A stretch of DNA of 64,000 nucleotides, taken from assembly GCA_010279815.1 (NCBI GenBank), contig QEOQ01000253.1:1121978-1185977 (forward strand), read 5' to 3'. Both the position numbers and the translations under genes were made by a program. Position 1 is the stretch's first letter, and each line of letters begins with the position of its first letter. This DNA is from Brachionus plicatilis. Taxonomy: Eukaryota; Rotifera; Eurotatoria; Ploima; Brachionidae. The notes beneath the pieces are model-generated. The model saw nothing but the letters and a program-made list of their open reading frames with translations. It was not told the DNA's origin and made no database searches. Of the stretch, positions 34,100 through 46,300 are shown piece after piece.

Positions 34100-35489
34100 T
34101 TTTAGGATTTAATTGATAAAAATTGTACTAATATTTATATGTAATTTTACGTGAATTTTGTTCAAATCATTACTTTAAGAGAAATATAAGAGAGTCATGC
34201 ATTTAATTTAAATTTCTTTTTTGAATATTTATTTTTTAAAAAAGCATCGGTTTATTGGCTTAATTTTGTTCTATCTTATTTTGAAATTTTAATTGAGGTA
34301 ATTTTTTAATAAAAAATTAAACTAAAAATAAAAGTGCTACCATTGACACAGTAACATAGTCAATCAATATTTTATATGACACATTATTTTTTTGTAAATT
34401 TTCGAAAATATTCGAGATTTCAATTTTGACCAAATATTTAAATACGATTTTAAATTTTATTACTTGAACCTTTATTAAGACTTTTTTCAAAACTTACATT
34501 TACTCTCAATCTTTTGATCAAATCTTTCTCTCTGTTTCTACAAGTACCATAAAACTTTTTGCGAACGATTGTAACCAGTGTTGTCACTTGATCTGACTTT
34601 TTGAACAGATATCTTGTAACAGATTATTGATACATCATTTATCAATAATCTATTATTTTAAATTGAATGTGTCGAAAAAATTTTATTGACATTGTTTATT
34701 GTGTCAATAGTCACTTGGTAAAAAAAATCACTTTAATTGCATATTTTGTACTAATTTTTTTTAACTAACTAATTAATTTTTTGTATTTAAAGCTTTAAAA
34801 AAAGTATTCAATTATTTTTTTTTACAAATATCGAAGCAAAAAATTGAATGATATTTTGAAATTTTTATTTAAATTTTAGAAAAATAAAATAAAAAAAATT
34901 AACCTTTAATTTATTTCAGTTAAAAATAAAATCTAATGTCTTACTTATGGATTTGGCATTCAGAAATTAATTTTTTTGTAATGATATTTCCAATTCATTA
35001 TTATACGTTGGTTAAATTGTTTTAAGAAAATTGTTATTAAAGATTCTGATTTATTATAAAGACAATATTTTCTTTCATTATTTCCAATTATTGTTCAGCT
35101 TTTGTATAAAATAATTAGTTTTATGCTCAACTATTTGGAACCTTTTATTTTGCAATTTAAATTGTGATAAACCTATACTTATTCAACATTAAATTCTTAA
35201 TTATAATTTTGAAAAGTTAATATAATTTGTTAAAAAAATTTTAAATTTTTCTAAAATTTTATAACTTTCGTTTTTTCCAATTAACTATTTTTTATTTGTT
35301 AATTCAATTTTTCCTAATTATTTGAATTGATTTTTTACATTAAAATTCTACATTATAGTAAAAAAAATAAATAAATAAGAATTATTATTTTTTAAAATAA
35401 AATGAACAATTTAGATTAAATTAATAAAAATTTAAAAACAATTTAATTATTTATTTAAATAACAAATTTTTAACGTATTGTGAATATTG
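34100..35489. other. Intergenic, AT-rich
   Basis: Includes a perfect 12-bp-stem hairpin at about 34622-34652 (AGATTATTGATA...TATCAATAATCT). Nothing else recognised. Confidence 0.55.
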
Positions 35490-35745
35490 TGTTTTTGTGA
35501 ATTTCAAATACAAATTGAACAAAAATTAAAATTTTTTGATATATTAAAACCAAAATAAATAAAAAATATTATAAAAAATACTGCAACATATTGCTACATA
35601 CTTTGTTGCACCTTTTTTATCTAAAATAATTTATCTCGTGTAAAAAAATTAAAAAAAATAGAGCATCAATAAGATTTAAATTAATCATTGATTTGATTTA
35701 CCTAAAAAAAAAGAAATTAAAAATTTAATTTTATTAATGAAAATT
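35490..35745. repeat. Dispersed repeat related to 53630-53840
   Basis: Shares with 53630-53840, in the same orientation, an ordered set of blocks: ATACAAATTGAACA-like, AATACTRCAACATA, CTACATACTTTGKTGCACCT, TTTTTTAYCTAAAATAA and an ATCAATAA block. The distal copy lies within an inverted-repeat element; here the arms were not found. Non-coding. Confidence 0.6.
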
Positions 35746-35862
35746 ATATCTTACATATTGATAAATTTAATTTTAATTTATCAAAAAATAAAGAATTTTG
35801 GTTCAATTTGTTCGAAATTCACAACATCTTAAGTAAATCTACCGAAAATAATAGGCCGTATA

Positions 35863-36468
35863 CAGTGGTGCCATTAACTTTGTAACTTTTTGACATGAAG
35901 TTGAGGTTGAAGTTGAGGCTGAGTATGAGAATGAGGTTTAGGATTTAGGGAATAGGATTTGGCTTTTTCGTTTTGCTTTTTATCTCAAATTTTTAGCAGA
36001 ACCACAATCTACCATTTTTGTGGGCTAGACACATTTTTTTCACCCATTTTTTGCCAAATTAAAGATTTTTTGGTAATGTTATTTAGAGACCAAGTGAGGA
36101 GTTGGAGAGTTTTTAAATTAAACAGTTAAAGAGCAAAATTTGCTCAAAATTAGAAGTTATTTAAGAATTAATCATAAAGGTGTGAAAAAAGGTAGCAATG
36201 GTTGCTAAAACTTTTGAATTACCCGAATTTCTAAACTTTTGCACCGAGTTTTATTTTTTATTTTTTAGGGGAAGTTTTTTCATTGTAAATATTTAAAAGT
36301 TAATTATATTTTAATTCCGAGTGTCATAAATCATATTGTAGAGAAAAAAAAATTCTACAAATTAGTGCTTTTATTTTTTTCTTTTGCACTCAATTTTTCG
36401 TAAAATACAACAAATAAATAATTTAAGATAATTAAAGCAGTCAATTTCTAAACTTTTGCAACATACTG
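35863..36468. mobile_element. Tc1/mariner-like remnant with CAGT ends
   Basis: Begins CAGTGGTGCCATTAACTTTG and ends with the complement of CAGTATGTTGCAAAAGTTTA, both flanked by TA. The CAGT..GCAAAAGTTT end is typical of Tc1-like elements. The interior is AT-rich with a GTTGAGGTTGAAGTTGAGG patch (about 35,900) and no transposase frame. Confidence 0.5.
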
Positions 36469-36599
36469 TATAAGCATACACGGTCCATGAAGAAGCTTTT
36501 AATCATTATTATCATGATTTTCTTTGACATGTAATGATTCTGTGTTTTGATAATGCATTTTTTTTGTTAAATTTTTTTTAAAACTAAGAAATTTGTTTT

Positions 36600-37320
36600 T
36601 TTAGAAAATTTTGAATTTAAACTTTGTATTTAATTTCTTTTTTCAACCTTAGATAAAAACTAATCTTAAACATATCAGATAGATTGTTCAACTTTTTTCT
36701 GATAATATTTTTCCTTAAAACGCTAAGCCAAGTGCGCTGCTTACTAAACTTGAACAAGCTGCAGAACCATTTGTCATCTGAGTACCTGAATAATGTCATC
36801 CTTACACTTTTCCTAAATACTTTAAAAGCGTCACCTTCAGTTTTAAACATTTTACTGACAATACTTTCCATATCGAGCTCATTTGAAGATGTTGTCAGTG
36901 CCGTTTGGCTTCTAGGCTTGCTAGATCTGCCTTTTTTGGTGACCAAAGAAAGCATTTGACTGCCGAATAGACCCAGAAGGGCCAAAATGGCGGAAAAAAA
37001 TCATATAGTAAAAGTGCTTCGCCATCATCTGGCTCGGTGATCACGGTGTTAACGCATTTTCTGCATTCGGCAAATTATATTACAAATTAATGGTCAAGCC
37101 GAACTTACGTGCTGAGAAGACCTCGTTTGGAGTTAACAAGTACTCGAAGGTGGTTTTACGGTCAGAAGCATCGGCTCGGTATACAAAAATGCGATTGTTG
37201 CGTTATTGTGAAATCCAACAAGAAATTTAACAATCAGATAAATACCGATGTTTCTGAATTAATTTGGAGAGGGAAAGACATCGCCAACATCGCTTATTAG
37301 ATGAAGAGTTATTTTTTAGA
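36600..37320. other. Unassigned higher-complexity ORF block
   Basis: The minus strand is open at 36985-36617 (LFGSQMLSLVTKKGRSSKPR...FRYSDDKWFCSLFKF) and the plus strand at 37109-37300 (TSTRRWFYGQKHRLGIQKC...). A second plus-strand frame (from 37093, MVKPNLRAEKTSFGVNKYSK...) is also protein-like. The minus frame has no ATG start, and CRKCVNTVITEPDDGEA lies in another minus frame upstream. No family recognised. G/C content above the neighbourhood suggests real past coding, perhaps mobile, with decay. Confidence 0.25.
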
Positions 37321-37385
37321 TTCGGGAAATTAAATTTCCTTCGAAATAGCCCAGTCATTAGACAAAATAAGACAAATTGAAGTTT

Positions 37386-37918
37386 AAGATCAAGAACAAA
37401 AGATCAAAATATAAGTTGTAATATTTTTTTATAATAGAGAAAAAAATTAATTTTTTCAAAAGCAATTACTTGACATGTCATTTCAAGTTTATTTTCATAT
37501 TTATAATTTTAAAATGTCACTTTTTATTGGACTTTAATAGGGTTTAAATATTTTAATGGATTTTTATGAAAACTTACTTCTAAAGACAAACAAATTTACT
37601 GTTTTAAAATTTAAAAATTTATTTAAGTGGAAAAATAAAATTATTTCAGTTTGAATGAGTGGATATAAAAGTTATAAATTTGAATTTGTGAATTAACTTA
37701 ACCTGAAATATTTAAATTATTGATTTTTTTGTTAAATTAATTAGACATCAATCATTTTGATGTGAATTTGATAATGAACCATTATTCGACATAAGATGTC
37801 TAGTAACGTTTAGTATTTATTTCTTAAAATTTATCAAAATCATTAGGTTAGTTAGGTTTTAAAATTTTAAACGATCGTTTTGATCTAAAAATTTGATCTG
37901 GAACTTCAATTTGCCAAA
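37386..37918. repeat. Dispersed repeat, copy B
   Basis: Second copy of the ~500-bp repeat at 1020-1520, same orientation, recognisably diverged throughout. The shared right edge is ACTTCAATTTGCCA. Confidence 0.75.
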
Positions 37919-38440
37919 AATAATGGATAAGGTAAACAATGTTCATTGAAAAAAAATATTTAATTTTTATAATTGTTTTTAAATATTTTTTTTTAATTAA
38001 AAAATAAAGTTTAAAATTCAATTTTTTTTTTTTGGTTTAGGAAATGTAAGTGAAGAAATTCAACCTGAATAAATAAAGAAATTACTAAAATTGATAATAT
38101 GTAGTGAAAATTTTATAATTATTAACAAAAATAAAAAATTATAATCGAAATTTTAAATTTTTTAAAACTTTTATCGCAAAATTTAACACACATCATTTAT
38201 CGACTAAATTGAGAGATTTTTGCTAATTGATAACTTAATATCAAAAAATTATATTGGTAATGTTGCAATCTAAATGTCCTCTTTGCTGATCACTCAGAAG
38301 AAAACTTTCTTTATTTTTGATTAGCAACGGTATTCAATTTTGTTGTGCATGATTTACGAGAAATATAACAAGTCTGTTGTAGCGCAAAAGCTTCTCATTG
38401 ATTATGTATTACAGAACAATTACTTTAACAAAATTTACCA
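37919..38440. other. Intergenic, AT-rich
   Basis: Nothing recognised; a 67-codon ORF from 38340 runs into the arm of the next element and is not accepted as a gene. Confidence 0.5.
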
Positions 38441-39485
38441 TACCGTAATTCCGTGTTGGGGAACGCGTGCATTAATACCCAAAGTCATATGTGAAGTGCA
38501 TGCACAGACATTAACCCCTTCCATGTTAAAAAAATACTATTAAAGGTTCGACGCACTACATGTGCAACTTTGGGTATTAACGTGTGATACTAATTAAAAA
38601 ACCAAGTTTAAATGTCGAGTTAATAATCAAAAAATCTTTTTTAGAGCAACACTTTAATTTGAAATTTTTTGAAATATTAAAAAAATAATTTTGCATATTT
38701 CAACTTTTAGTGCGACCATTCAAACAAAATTATGAAAATGTTTTTTAATATTAAAAATTATTTTTTTATGCTTATCTAGTTATAGATGCAGCTTTTTTTT
38801 TAAAGATTTAAAAAATCATACGATATTTCATAGATAATTTCAAACCAGAATGAGGAAGTTATGCGTCGACCTCTTCAAAGTTTAAACTTGAATAGAGTTG
38901 ATATTACTCCAGTTGTAGTTTTAAACAAAGATGGGAGTGTTCGAAAGCCTCTTGGTAGGAAAAAGGGCTCAAAAAACAAATCATCAAATTAAGATTTTCA
39001 AATAGTATTTTTTTTATTTTAATATTGTCTTTAAACGCCGATCTCATAATTAATTCAAGACATATTATTTTAATATTTTAATATTTATATTCTATGAAAT
39101 ATCGTATGATTTTTTAAATCTTTAAAAAAAAAAGCTGCATCTATAACTAGATAAGCATAAAAAAATAATTTTTAATATTAAAAAACATTTTCATAATTTT
39201 GTTTGAATGGTCGCACTAAAAGTTGAAATATGCAAAATTATTTTTTTAATATTTCAAAAAATTTCAAATTAAAGTGTTGCTCTAAAAAAGATTTTTTGAT
39301 TATTAACTCGACATTTAAACTTGGTTTTTTAATTAGTATCACACGTTAATACCCAAAGTTGCACATGTAGTGCGTCGAACCTTTAATAGTATTTTTTTAA
39401 CATGGAAGGGGTTAATGTCTGTGCATGCACTTCACATATGACTTTGGGTATTAATGCACGCGTTCCCCAACACGGAATTACGGTA
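38441..39485. mobile_element. 1,045-bp fold-back element, 394-bp arms, TA-flanked
   Basis: The left arm 38441-38834 and right arm 39092-39485 are each 394 bp and virtually perfect reverse complements. The ends read TACCGTAATTCCGTGTTGGG and its complement, with TA at both edges (consistent with a TA target site). Sub-terminal sequence includes a GGTATTAACGTGTGATAC-type block and GGGTATTAATGC repeats. The 257-bp spacer is unique and encodes a small basic peptide. Arm identity implies recent insertion or gene conversion. Superfamily unknown; long arms and TA ends suit a Tc1/mariner or fold-back type element. Confidence 0.9.
38861..38992 (+). CDS. Small AT-hook-like protein inside the fold-back element
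   Basis: A 43-codon ORF occupies the loop between the long arms: MRRPLQSLNLNRVDITPVVV and then LNKDGSVRKPLGRKKGSKNKSSN-stop. The end GRKKGSKNK resembles extended AT-hook or basic minor-groove-binding tails (compare GRPKGSKNK in plant and bacterial proteins). The frame is open from the stop at 38831, and nothing else in the element is open. It may be the C-terminal tail of a lost transposase, captured when the rest was deleted, or a tiny DNA-binding protein in its own right. Function is inference. Confidence 0.4.
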   Translation: MRRPLQSLNLNRVDITPVVVLNKDGSVRKPLGRKKGSKNKSSN

Positions 39486-39989
39486 AATCTACATAATCAT
39501 ACATTGGTCAACTACCACTAATAACGAACTTGTGGTCTAAACACTTAATTTTAATTATAGTAACTACTATTCTCAGGAGCCGTTATAGAGCATGAGTATG
39601 CGCCTCCGGTAGTGGATCACGAACAGTTGCTTTCCCGAAGAGGGATCACCAGACGTCCCACAAGAGACCGGTGACAGAATGTAATATCCCAGTCTTCGAG
39701 ATGCATTCGTAGTAGACGCAAATAAAACTTGTTTTGCGATTAAACCAAAAATGTATGCGATGAGGACATCGCTTATTAATAGCAGAAAAATGTGATTCCT
39801 ATATTAATCATTTAAAAAAATTTGAAAAATGTTAAAAAATTCAATTTTAAATTCGTTTTATTAGGTTGTCAAGATTGTTATTGAAAAAGGTGGGGATTGG
39901 TCGAATCATTAATGAATCATTTACTTTTTTCATTATAACCGAATGCAACTGAATATTTGTTTATTTTAATTAATTTTTTTGTTTATCTG
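39486..39989. other. Complex unique segment with minus-strand open frame
   Basis: 39560-39780 is noticeably richer in G/C. On the minus strand a 68-codon frame without an ATG runs from about 39776 to a stop at 39571 (SDVLIAYIFGLIAKQV...). On the plus strand, frames such as YPSLRDAFVVDANKTCFAIK are also seen, with AATAAA at about 39721. Possibly the 5' part of the LINE downstream or an unrelated relic; undecided. Confidence 0.25.
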
Positions 39990-41660
39990 TACAGGGCTAA
40001 TGCTACTTCAGAATAAAAATAAAATGAACTAGCGTGGTCTAGTCTTTATCGTATCCACAACATCATGTTAAAAAATTTACCTAAAGAGATTTAATTTAAA
40101 ATAAGTCAACTCTTTAACAAGAGTTTAGAACTATGCCAAGTCTTAAAATCCTGGAAAAAAAACAAATATAACCATGATATATAAGAAATCTTCTTCTACT
40201 CAAAACCCTAATAACTATTGTTCATTTGGTATCACAAGTTGTGTTGGAAAGTTACTAGAACGTATTATTTACACAAGAATATATAATTTTGTTGAGAATA
40301 TAAATTACTTATAAATGAGCAATCAGGATTTAGTAAACATTGACGCACTGCAGATAATCTTTATTTTCTTATTCAAAAAGTTGTGGATTCTTTTATAGAA
40401 AGAAAAAGTCTGCTGTCTATGTTTGATATTTCTAAAGCTTTTGATAGAGTTTGGCATGATGGACTAATTTACAAGCTAATTAGAATTATTCTACCTCCTT
40501 ATCTCATTTATTGGATACGATCGTTTCTCTATATTTATTTAAAAAAAAAAATAACAATAAGGTTTTTTACCAAGAAGAAAGTCTCCACCACTATTGGACT
40601 GCTCATACTAACTCCGAGTTCGTTTTGAGTTGATTTATAATAATAATAATAATTCTTTATTATTTGAAAATGTAAAAAAAAAAATTTTAAGGAAAATTTT
40701 TTTTAAAACAGATTCGGGTCAGCTCAGAATGGATCAAAGTCCTTCTTTTCAGCCCAATGTAAATAATATTTTGTTTTATAATTTATAATACGAATAAGAA
40801 ATTAAAAAAAAAAAAAAATTAATTTTAATTGAGCATAATTTTAAAAACGAATACAATAATTATGAATATTTTTACATAGAATCTTGAATTAAAGTTTAAT
40901 CTAGTTACAGTGAATATTTGAATAAAAAAATAAAAAATAAATAATTGTTACAAAATAGAATTAGAATTTTTTAGAAAAAATAATATTATTATTATTATAA
41001 TTACCAAAATTAAAGTTCCTCAAGGGTCAGTAATTAGTCGATTTCTTGCTAACATTTTCATAAATGACAGTCTAAAAAGAAACAGAACAAAATGTAAATG
41101 CTCTCTTCTTTTTGCAGATGATTTGGACACTTTTTTTATTTTTAAAAAGATAGGAAATCTTGAAAACTTGATTAATAAGTACCTAAAAGAAGTTGAAAGA
41201 TGGCTTTTCAAATGGAAAATGAAAATTACCATTGAAAAGTCATATTAAATGATCTTTGAGAAAAAAACTAAATTTTAAGTCAATCTTGACCTCAAAATTA
41301 ATGATAGAAATTTGAAAAACGCTGAAAAAGTGAAATTCCTAGGCATCACGTTAGACTCAAAACTTACATTTAACAATAGAAAATTTTTATAAATACTTCG
41401 ACGAATTCTTGATCCTTCCAAACGTGAATCAAGCAAACAAAGTGTTCTACAACAATAGTAAAAAAATGCGATAAAGTAGAAAAGATGAAAATTATTCAGT
41501 TAACTAAAAATTACAAGTATAATGAAATTAAATTTTCATCCAGGAACAAGACATTTTCTGGTTTCTTATATAGTTATCTTATATAGATTCTGAATGAACT
41601 ATTCAAAAAGGGACTCAGCCTATGCAGTTGTTTGGGTTGAATCTCATTCAGCTCCACTCT
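39990..41660 (+). pseudogene. Decayed non-LTR retrotransposon (LINE) reverse transcriptase
   Basis: Plus-strand frames, broken by stops and shifts, give an ordered series of LINE reverse-transcriptase blocks: IHNIMLKNLPKEI, SCVGKLLERIIYTRIY (about 40230), MFDISKAFDRVWHDGL (about 40420), IPQGSVISRFLANIFINDS (about 41010), the catalytic-site block CSLFADDLD (about 41100) and FLGITLDSKLTF (about 41340). The order and wording suit the jockey/CR1 side of LINEs. An AT-rich insertion splits the domain between the AFDRVWH and PQGS blocks. Non-functional. Confidence 0.88.
40629..41003. mobile_element. AT-rich insertion inside the LINE
   Basis: Separates two RT blocks that are adjacent in the family. 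Its ends are inverted trinucleotide runs: TTATAATAATAATAATAATT at the left and ATTATTATTATTATAATTA at the right. It is either a microsatellite-ended MITE or an antisense 3' end of another LINE carrying a (TTA)n tail. No ORF. Confidence 0.5.
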
Positions 41661-41769
41661 GGTCTTTGTCCTCTGGCTTCGTAAATCCCAATTTACACAA
41701 ACAGTAAACAAGCAAGCTTCCTTATCTTATAAAACAAAAGCATAATTTTGATAAATTCAGTAGAAGTTA

Positions 41770-43317
41770 AACATAATTTTTTCTTTTCAAATTGAATTTT
41801 AATTTAAATTTTTTGAACTAATTTTCACAACTTAAAATTCAGTTATTATATTTTTATCTTGTTTTACTGTTCTTTTGAATCGAAATTTACTGATCCAATC
41901 TTTGATTTTTGATTACGCTTACGTTGGTTGGATTTAAACGAACCGTACTAAGCGTACCATATCAAGCAAACTAACCGTGGATTCTTTTATTATATTTCAT
42001 AAAAATTTATCAATTCATTTCTTCTCTTTGGTAAATAAAATTGGTTGGTAAAATTAAAACCAATTTAATTTTGGTAACCAACCCCATTTTTTTTATAAAT
42101 TTCAGTTCTAGTCTAGTTAATTAGTATTTTACATTTAACTGTTCGTCGTTAAGAAAACTTCGATCTTATAACATTTTATGAAAAAAATTCTGAATTAAGT
42201 AATTGTTTTTAAAAATTATTTATCATTGCTGAAAATTCATGAATACGATTAATACGCTTGGTACGGCGACGCTGATGGTACGGTTTTTGGTCGCGACCAT
42301 TAGGGCTATGTCGTTTTAAAATACCCACTGTAAAACAATAATTAGGGAAGCTAAATAAAATTTTGTTGATCAAATTTACATTTTAGATACATCCTAATTT
42401 TTTTTGCTTTGTTAATTGTGTCATTCAATTCGAACTTCTGAAAAAATTTTTTAAAAAATGCATACACATTTTACTTTATAAAAACTAAATTGCGGAGTAT
42501 TTGCAAAGGCTGGATTAGGGAATAACATTGAATTTTTAAACTAATAAAATTTACAAAACTAATTTCGATCTTTTGGAAAAAAAGTTATTGGGTTTTTTTT
42601 CATTTTTTATTTTTTTTTTCGAAAATCCCCAATGCCATAAAATTTAGCTTAGCAGATTAAACTTCATTAGTAATTCGGTAATTATTTTGGCATTTAGAGA
42701 AAGGAAAATCATTTTTTTGATAAATTTTACCATAGATGATAAAAATGGAAATTTTGCGAGAAATTCCGCCAATAATTTTTAAAGTGACAGACAAGGTTCA
42801 TCAAAATGAAAAATTTTACTTGCATATAATCTTATTTATTGCTATTCAGATAAGTATTTTTCTGTAATCTATTATCTTTTTAAAATTTTTCCAGGAATCA
42901 GTTGTGTTTAGAGTTGTTTGGGCGTAAAGAAAAATTATTCTATCGATTAGATCTCTATATTTTTCTTAAAAGTAAGCAATTTTCAATTGAGCAGCTTTTT
43001 TAAATATTAAAATAATTTAAATTCAATAAAATTCAGCTACAACATGTTTTACCAAAGCAGAAATTTAAAATAGTTCCAAGACAAAAAAGTCGACATAATT
43101 TTTTTAATGCAAATTCGTTTCTTTTATAATAAAATAAAAATAATTTAGCTTAAAATATTATCAAATTTTATTTTCCATTTTTGTTTGATATTTAGCTCAC
43201 AAAGCAAATTAAATGAGCAGAAGAAAATTAAAAAAAAATTACCGACATCGATTTCAAAGTGTATAGAAAATTTTGAAAATAATTTGCCAAAAGATAATTC
43301 GTTTTTTCCGAATTAAA
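41770..43317. other. Intergenic, upstream of MFSD14
   Basis: AT-rich. A G/C-richer patch at 42250-42320 (GGTACGGCGACGCTGATGGT, GGTCGCGACCATTAGGG) has a diverged, partly inverted relative near 41930-41970 (ACCGTACTAAGCGTACC), suggesting a degraded inverted-repeat element of ~380 bp. No gene seen. Confidence 0.45.
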
Positions 43318-46300
43318 ATGCATTCGGCGAGCTCAAGCTCAAAAACGAAGCGGAAGCGCGCGTCGAATCTTCTTTCCAACAATCCGATTCAGCACGGCTA
43401 CGTGGTAAATTTTCAGCATACGAAATAAAATTTTTTTATAGTTTTTTTTTTTTTATTTTAAAGTCTTCTGGTATTGGTAAAGCAAGCTTTGTACATGCCT
43501 TAATTGTTATATTTTTAGAATTTTTTGCATGGGGTCTTCTCACGGATCAAGTTATAACTGTAATTAAATATTCTTTATTTAAAAAAAATATGAATCATCA
43601 ATTTAATTAGTAATAAATGATATAAACATTTCGAGGAAATAATTATTTATTCATGTTTAAAATTTAAACGCCTGAAACTTTATTTCTTCTCATTTAATTT
43701 CTCAATTTAATTAGGTTATCTTAAATTGTAACTAAATAGTCATTTAGCGATTTTTTTAAAAGAGATTCAAAATTGAAAATTAGGATTAAATGTAGTTAAT
43801 GATGCTTAGCTTTCTTAAAAAAAATTAATTCAAGCTTGATTAAAAGATGGCCTATCAAGCCAAATAAGAATTAGATATTTTATTTGAAAGTTCAAAAATT
43901 CTTTTCTTTTCGTTACGAAATAGAATAAAAAAAAACCGATAATTTATTTTTATTAACTATTAAATGATAAAAATATTTTGCATAATTTTTTGATAATTTA
44001 TATTAATTTCTCGGCCATAGTTACAATGTCTAATGTCAATGTAGATTCAAATTTGTTTTTGAAATTTCATGATTTAAACTAGGTATTTTTTCTAGTTTAA
44101 AACATTTTTGAGAGTTTATTTTTTGTAGTTAAGAAACAAAAAATTTTTGAAAGTAAAATTCAATTTAAGATGATTTCATATTAATTTATTCAGTATTTTG
44201 ATTTTTGCGGCGGTGAAGTTTGGAGCAAAAAAACTTAGAGCAAAGCAAATTTTTCTTTTAAATTTAAAAATTAAATGATAATTTAGAAAAATCTTAAAAA
44301 TTTTACCATGAAATTTAAAAAAAAGTTAAAAAAACTTAACCATTAGTACTGTTTCTATCAATATTCTATCTATCCTTTAAAATTTAAAGAATTTTAAAAT
44401 TTTTTGCTTTTGCTTACGTTTAACAAATTATTTTTAAAAATGTCTGACATTTATTTTTAAAATAATTGCTAAGAATTGAAATAAAACTGGTGTTAAATTT
44501 AATAAAACAGTTTTTGCTCCATACTTCACCACCGCAGAATTTTCACTTTTTCATTTATTTTAACTTAAAATACTTTAATTATTTCCTTTAAAGAAGAAGG
44601 ACTCTGATTCTTTTCAATTAGAGTAACCATAATTATTCTTGTTTTTCGAAAAAAATCTACTGAGAAAAAACGGAATGATGTATCTCCTTAATTATCATTA
44701 CTGTTCGAAAAAAGACCGATTTAATATTTAATTAGCGTTACTGCTAAGATTTCTTTTTTTTTAAAATATGGTTTGATTCCGGTAAAATAATTAACATAAA
44801 AAGTTGTAAATTTATCAAATTTTGAATTTCCGTTCAAGTTTGCAAAAAAGTTGAAACATCTTTTAATATTTATGTGAAATATTTTTACGCAATTTACTAG
44901 TTTTTTAAGGATAGTAATTTTACTTATCTTAATATATGAAGATATAAAAATATTGAAATAGGCGAAAGATCGGTTGACCCTCAAAAATAATTGTTTACTT
45001 TAAAAGAAACTAAAAAAAGTATTTACCTTTAAAAATAATTAGCTTCTTTCTAAAAATAGCAAATAATAATTTTGATTTAATGATATTGGATAAATAACTT
45101 TTTCAATGTATAAGTTCTAACTATATAGAAAATGATTTTTCCTTATTTTTACATTTTTTTTCTATGATATCAATTCTAACAATGTTACCTTTTTTAAAGA
45201 TATTTTTTGTTAATTAATTAAATAAAAAATAAAAGAAATAAAAAAAATTTGAAACTATTTTTACAATTTTTATCTCAAACAAAATATTTATTGAATTATT
45301 CAGTTTTACTAAAATACACTTTTTGATTTTTTTTTAAAAAGTTCATTTTGAAATTTTCTTTAGTTTAAAATTTAAAATTGATAGTTAAATCTTTTATTTT
45401 TCAACTATATATTTTAATTAATTTTTCTGTTCAAAACCGATAAAATCTAAATTTTGTCTGTATCAGTATCAGTAACAGTATACCTTTGATATTAATCCCA
45501 TATTTTTTATTATTATTAAAAATTTAAAAATTAATTTCTGAAGAGGTTCATAAAAAAATAAATAAAAGCGATTTTCAAAGAAGAAAAAAATATGAATTTT
45601 ACCGTAAAAAAATTACAAAAATGCTAAAAACAAAACAAATCTAATTAAAAATATACTCTGACTAATCTGCTCGATGACACACCGCATTGTAATATGCATT
45701 CATCATTTTACTTATCTGACAGCATTCTTCTCATTCAATCTCATTTTTTTCTATAGTCGTACTCAATTGCAGTTTCATCTCTGAAAATTGTCTGTTTTCA
45801 TATTGCCTTGCTCATTCCATAATTTTTCATTTATTTTAATAATCTTGGTCTTCGAAACTTAAATGTTCTTTAAGTTTCTTTTTCAATAATATTCTCTGAA
45901 TCAAATAAGTCAAAAATTTTTTTTTGTTATGAACCATATTTAATATTTCGAAATAAAACACTTCTTCACATCAGGGACGACGTTTTTAGGTTCTCAAATT
46001 CAAAAACATTTTAATTTAAAAAAGTCTTTTTTGCAATCATTTTTTTAAGTAGTAGTAGTAGCAGTAGTAGTTTTTACTGCAACATTTTAGTATGTAGAAA
46101 TCTGGATTCATCACGATTTTTTTTCTAAATGGTGATGTAACAACCGATTCTGTTGAATCTCTGAAACTAGCGATTGAATTGAGTCTTACCACATATTCTG
46201 GCAACCTATTCTAGTGTGGAACAATACTGCATCTCTATCCACCTTAGCCTTCTCTTACTAATTTTCTAATTTAAATCAAATACCCTCTTACTTTTTTCAC

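Noticed and set aside
38340..38543. 67-codon plus-strand ORF
   Set aside because: Runs from unique sequence into the terminal arm of the fold-back element, so it is a chance frame crossing an element boundary.
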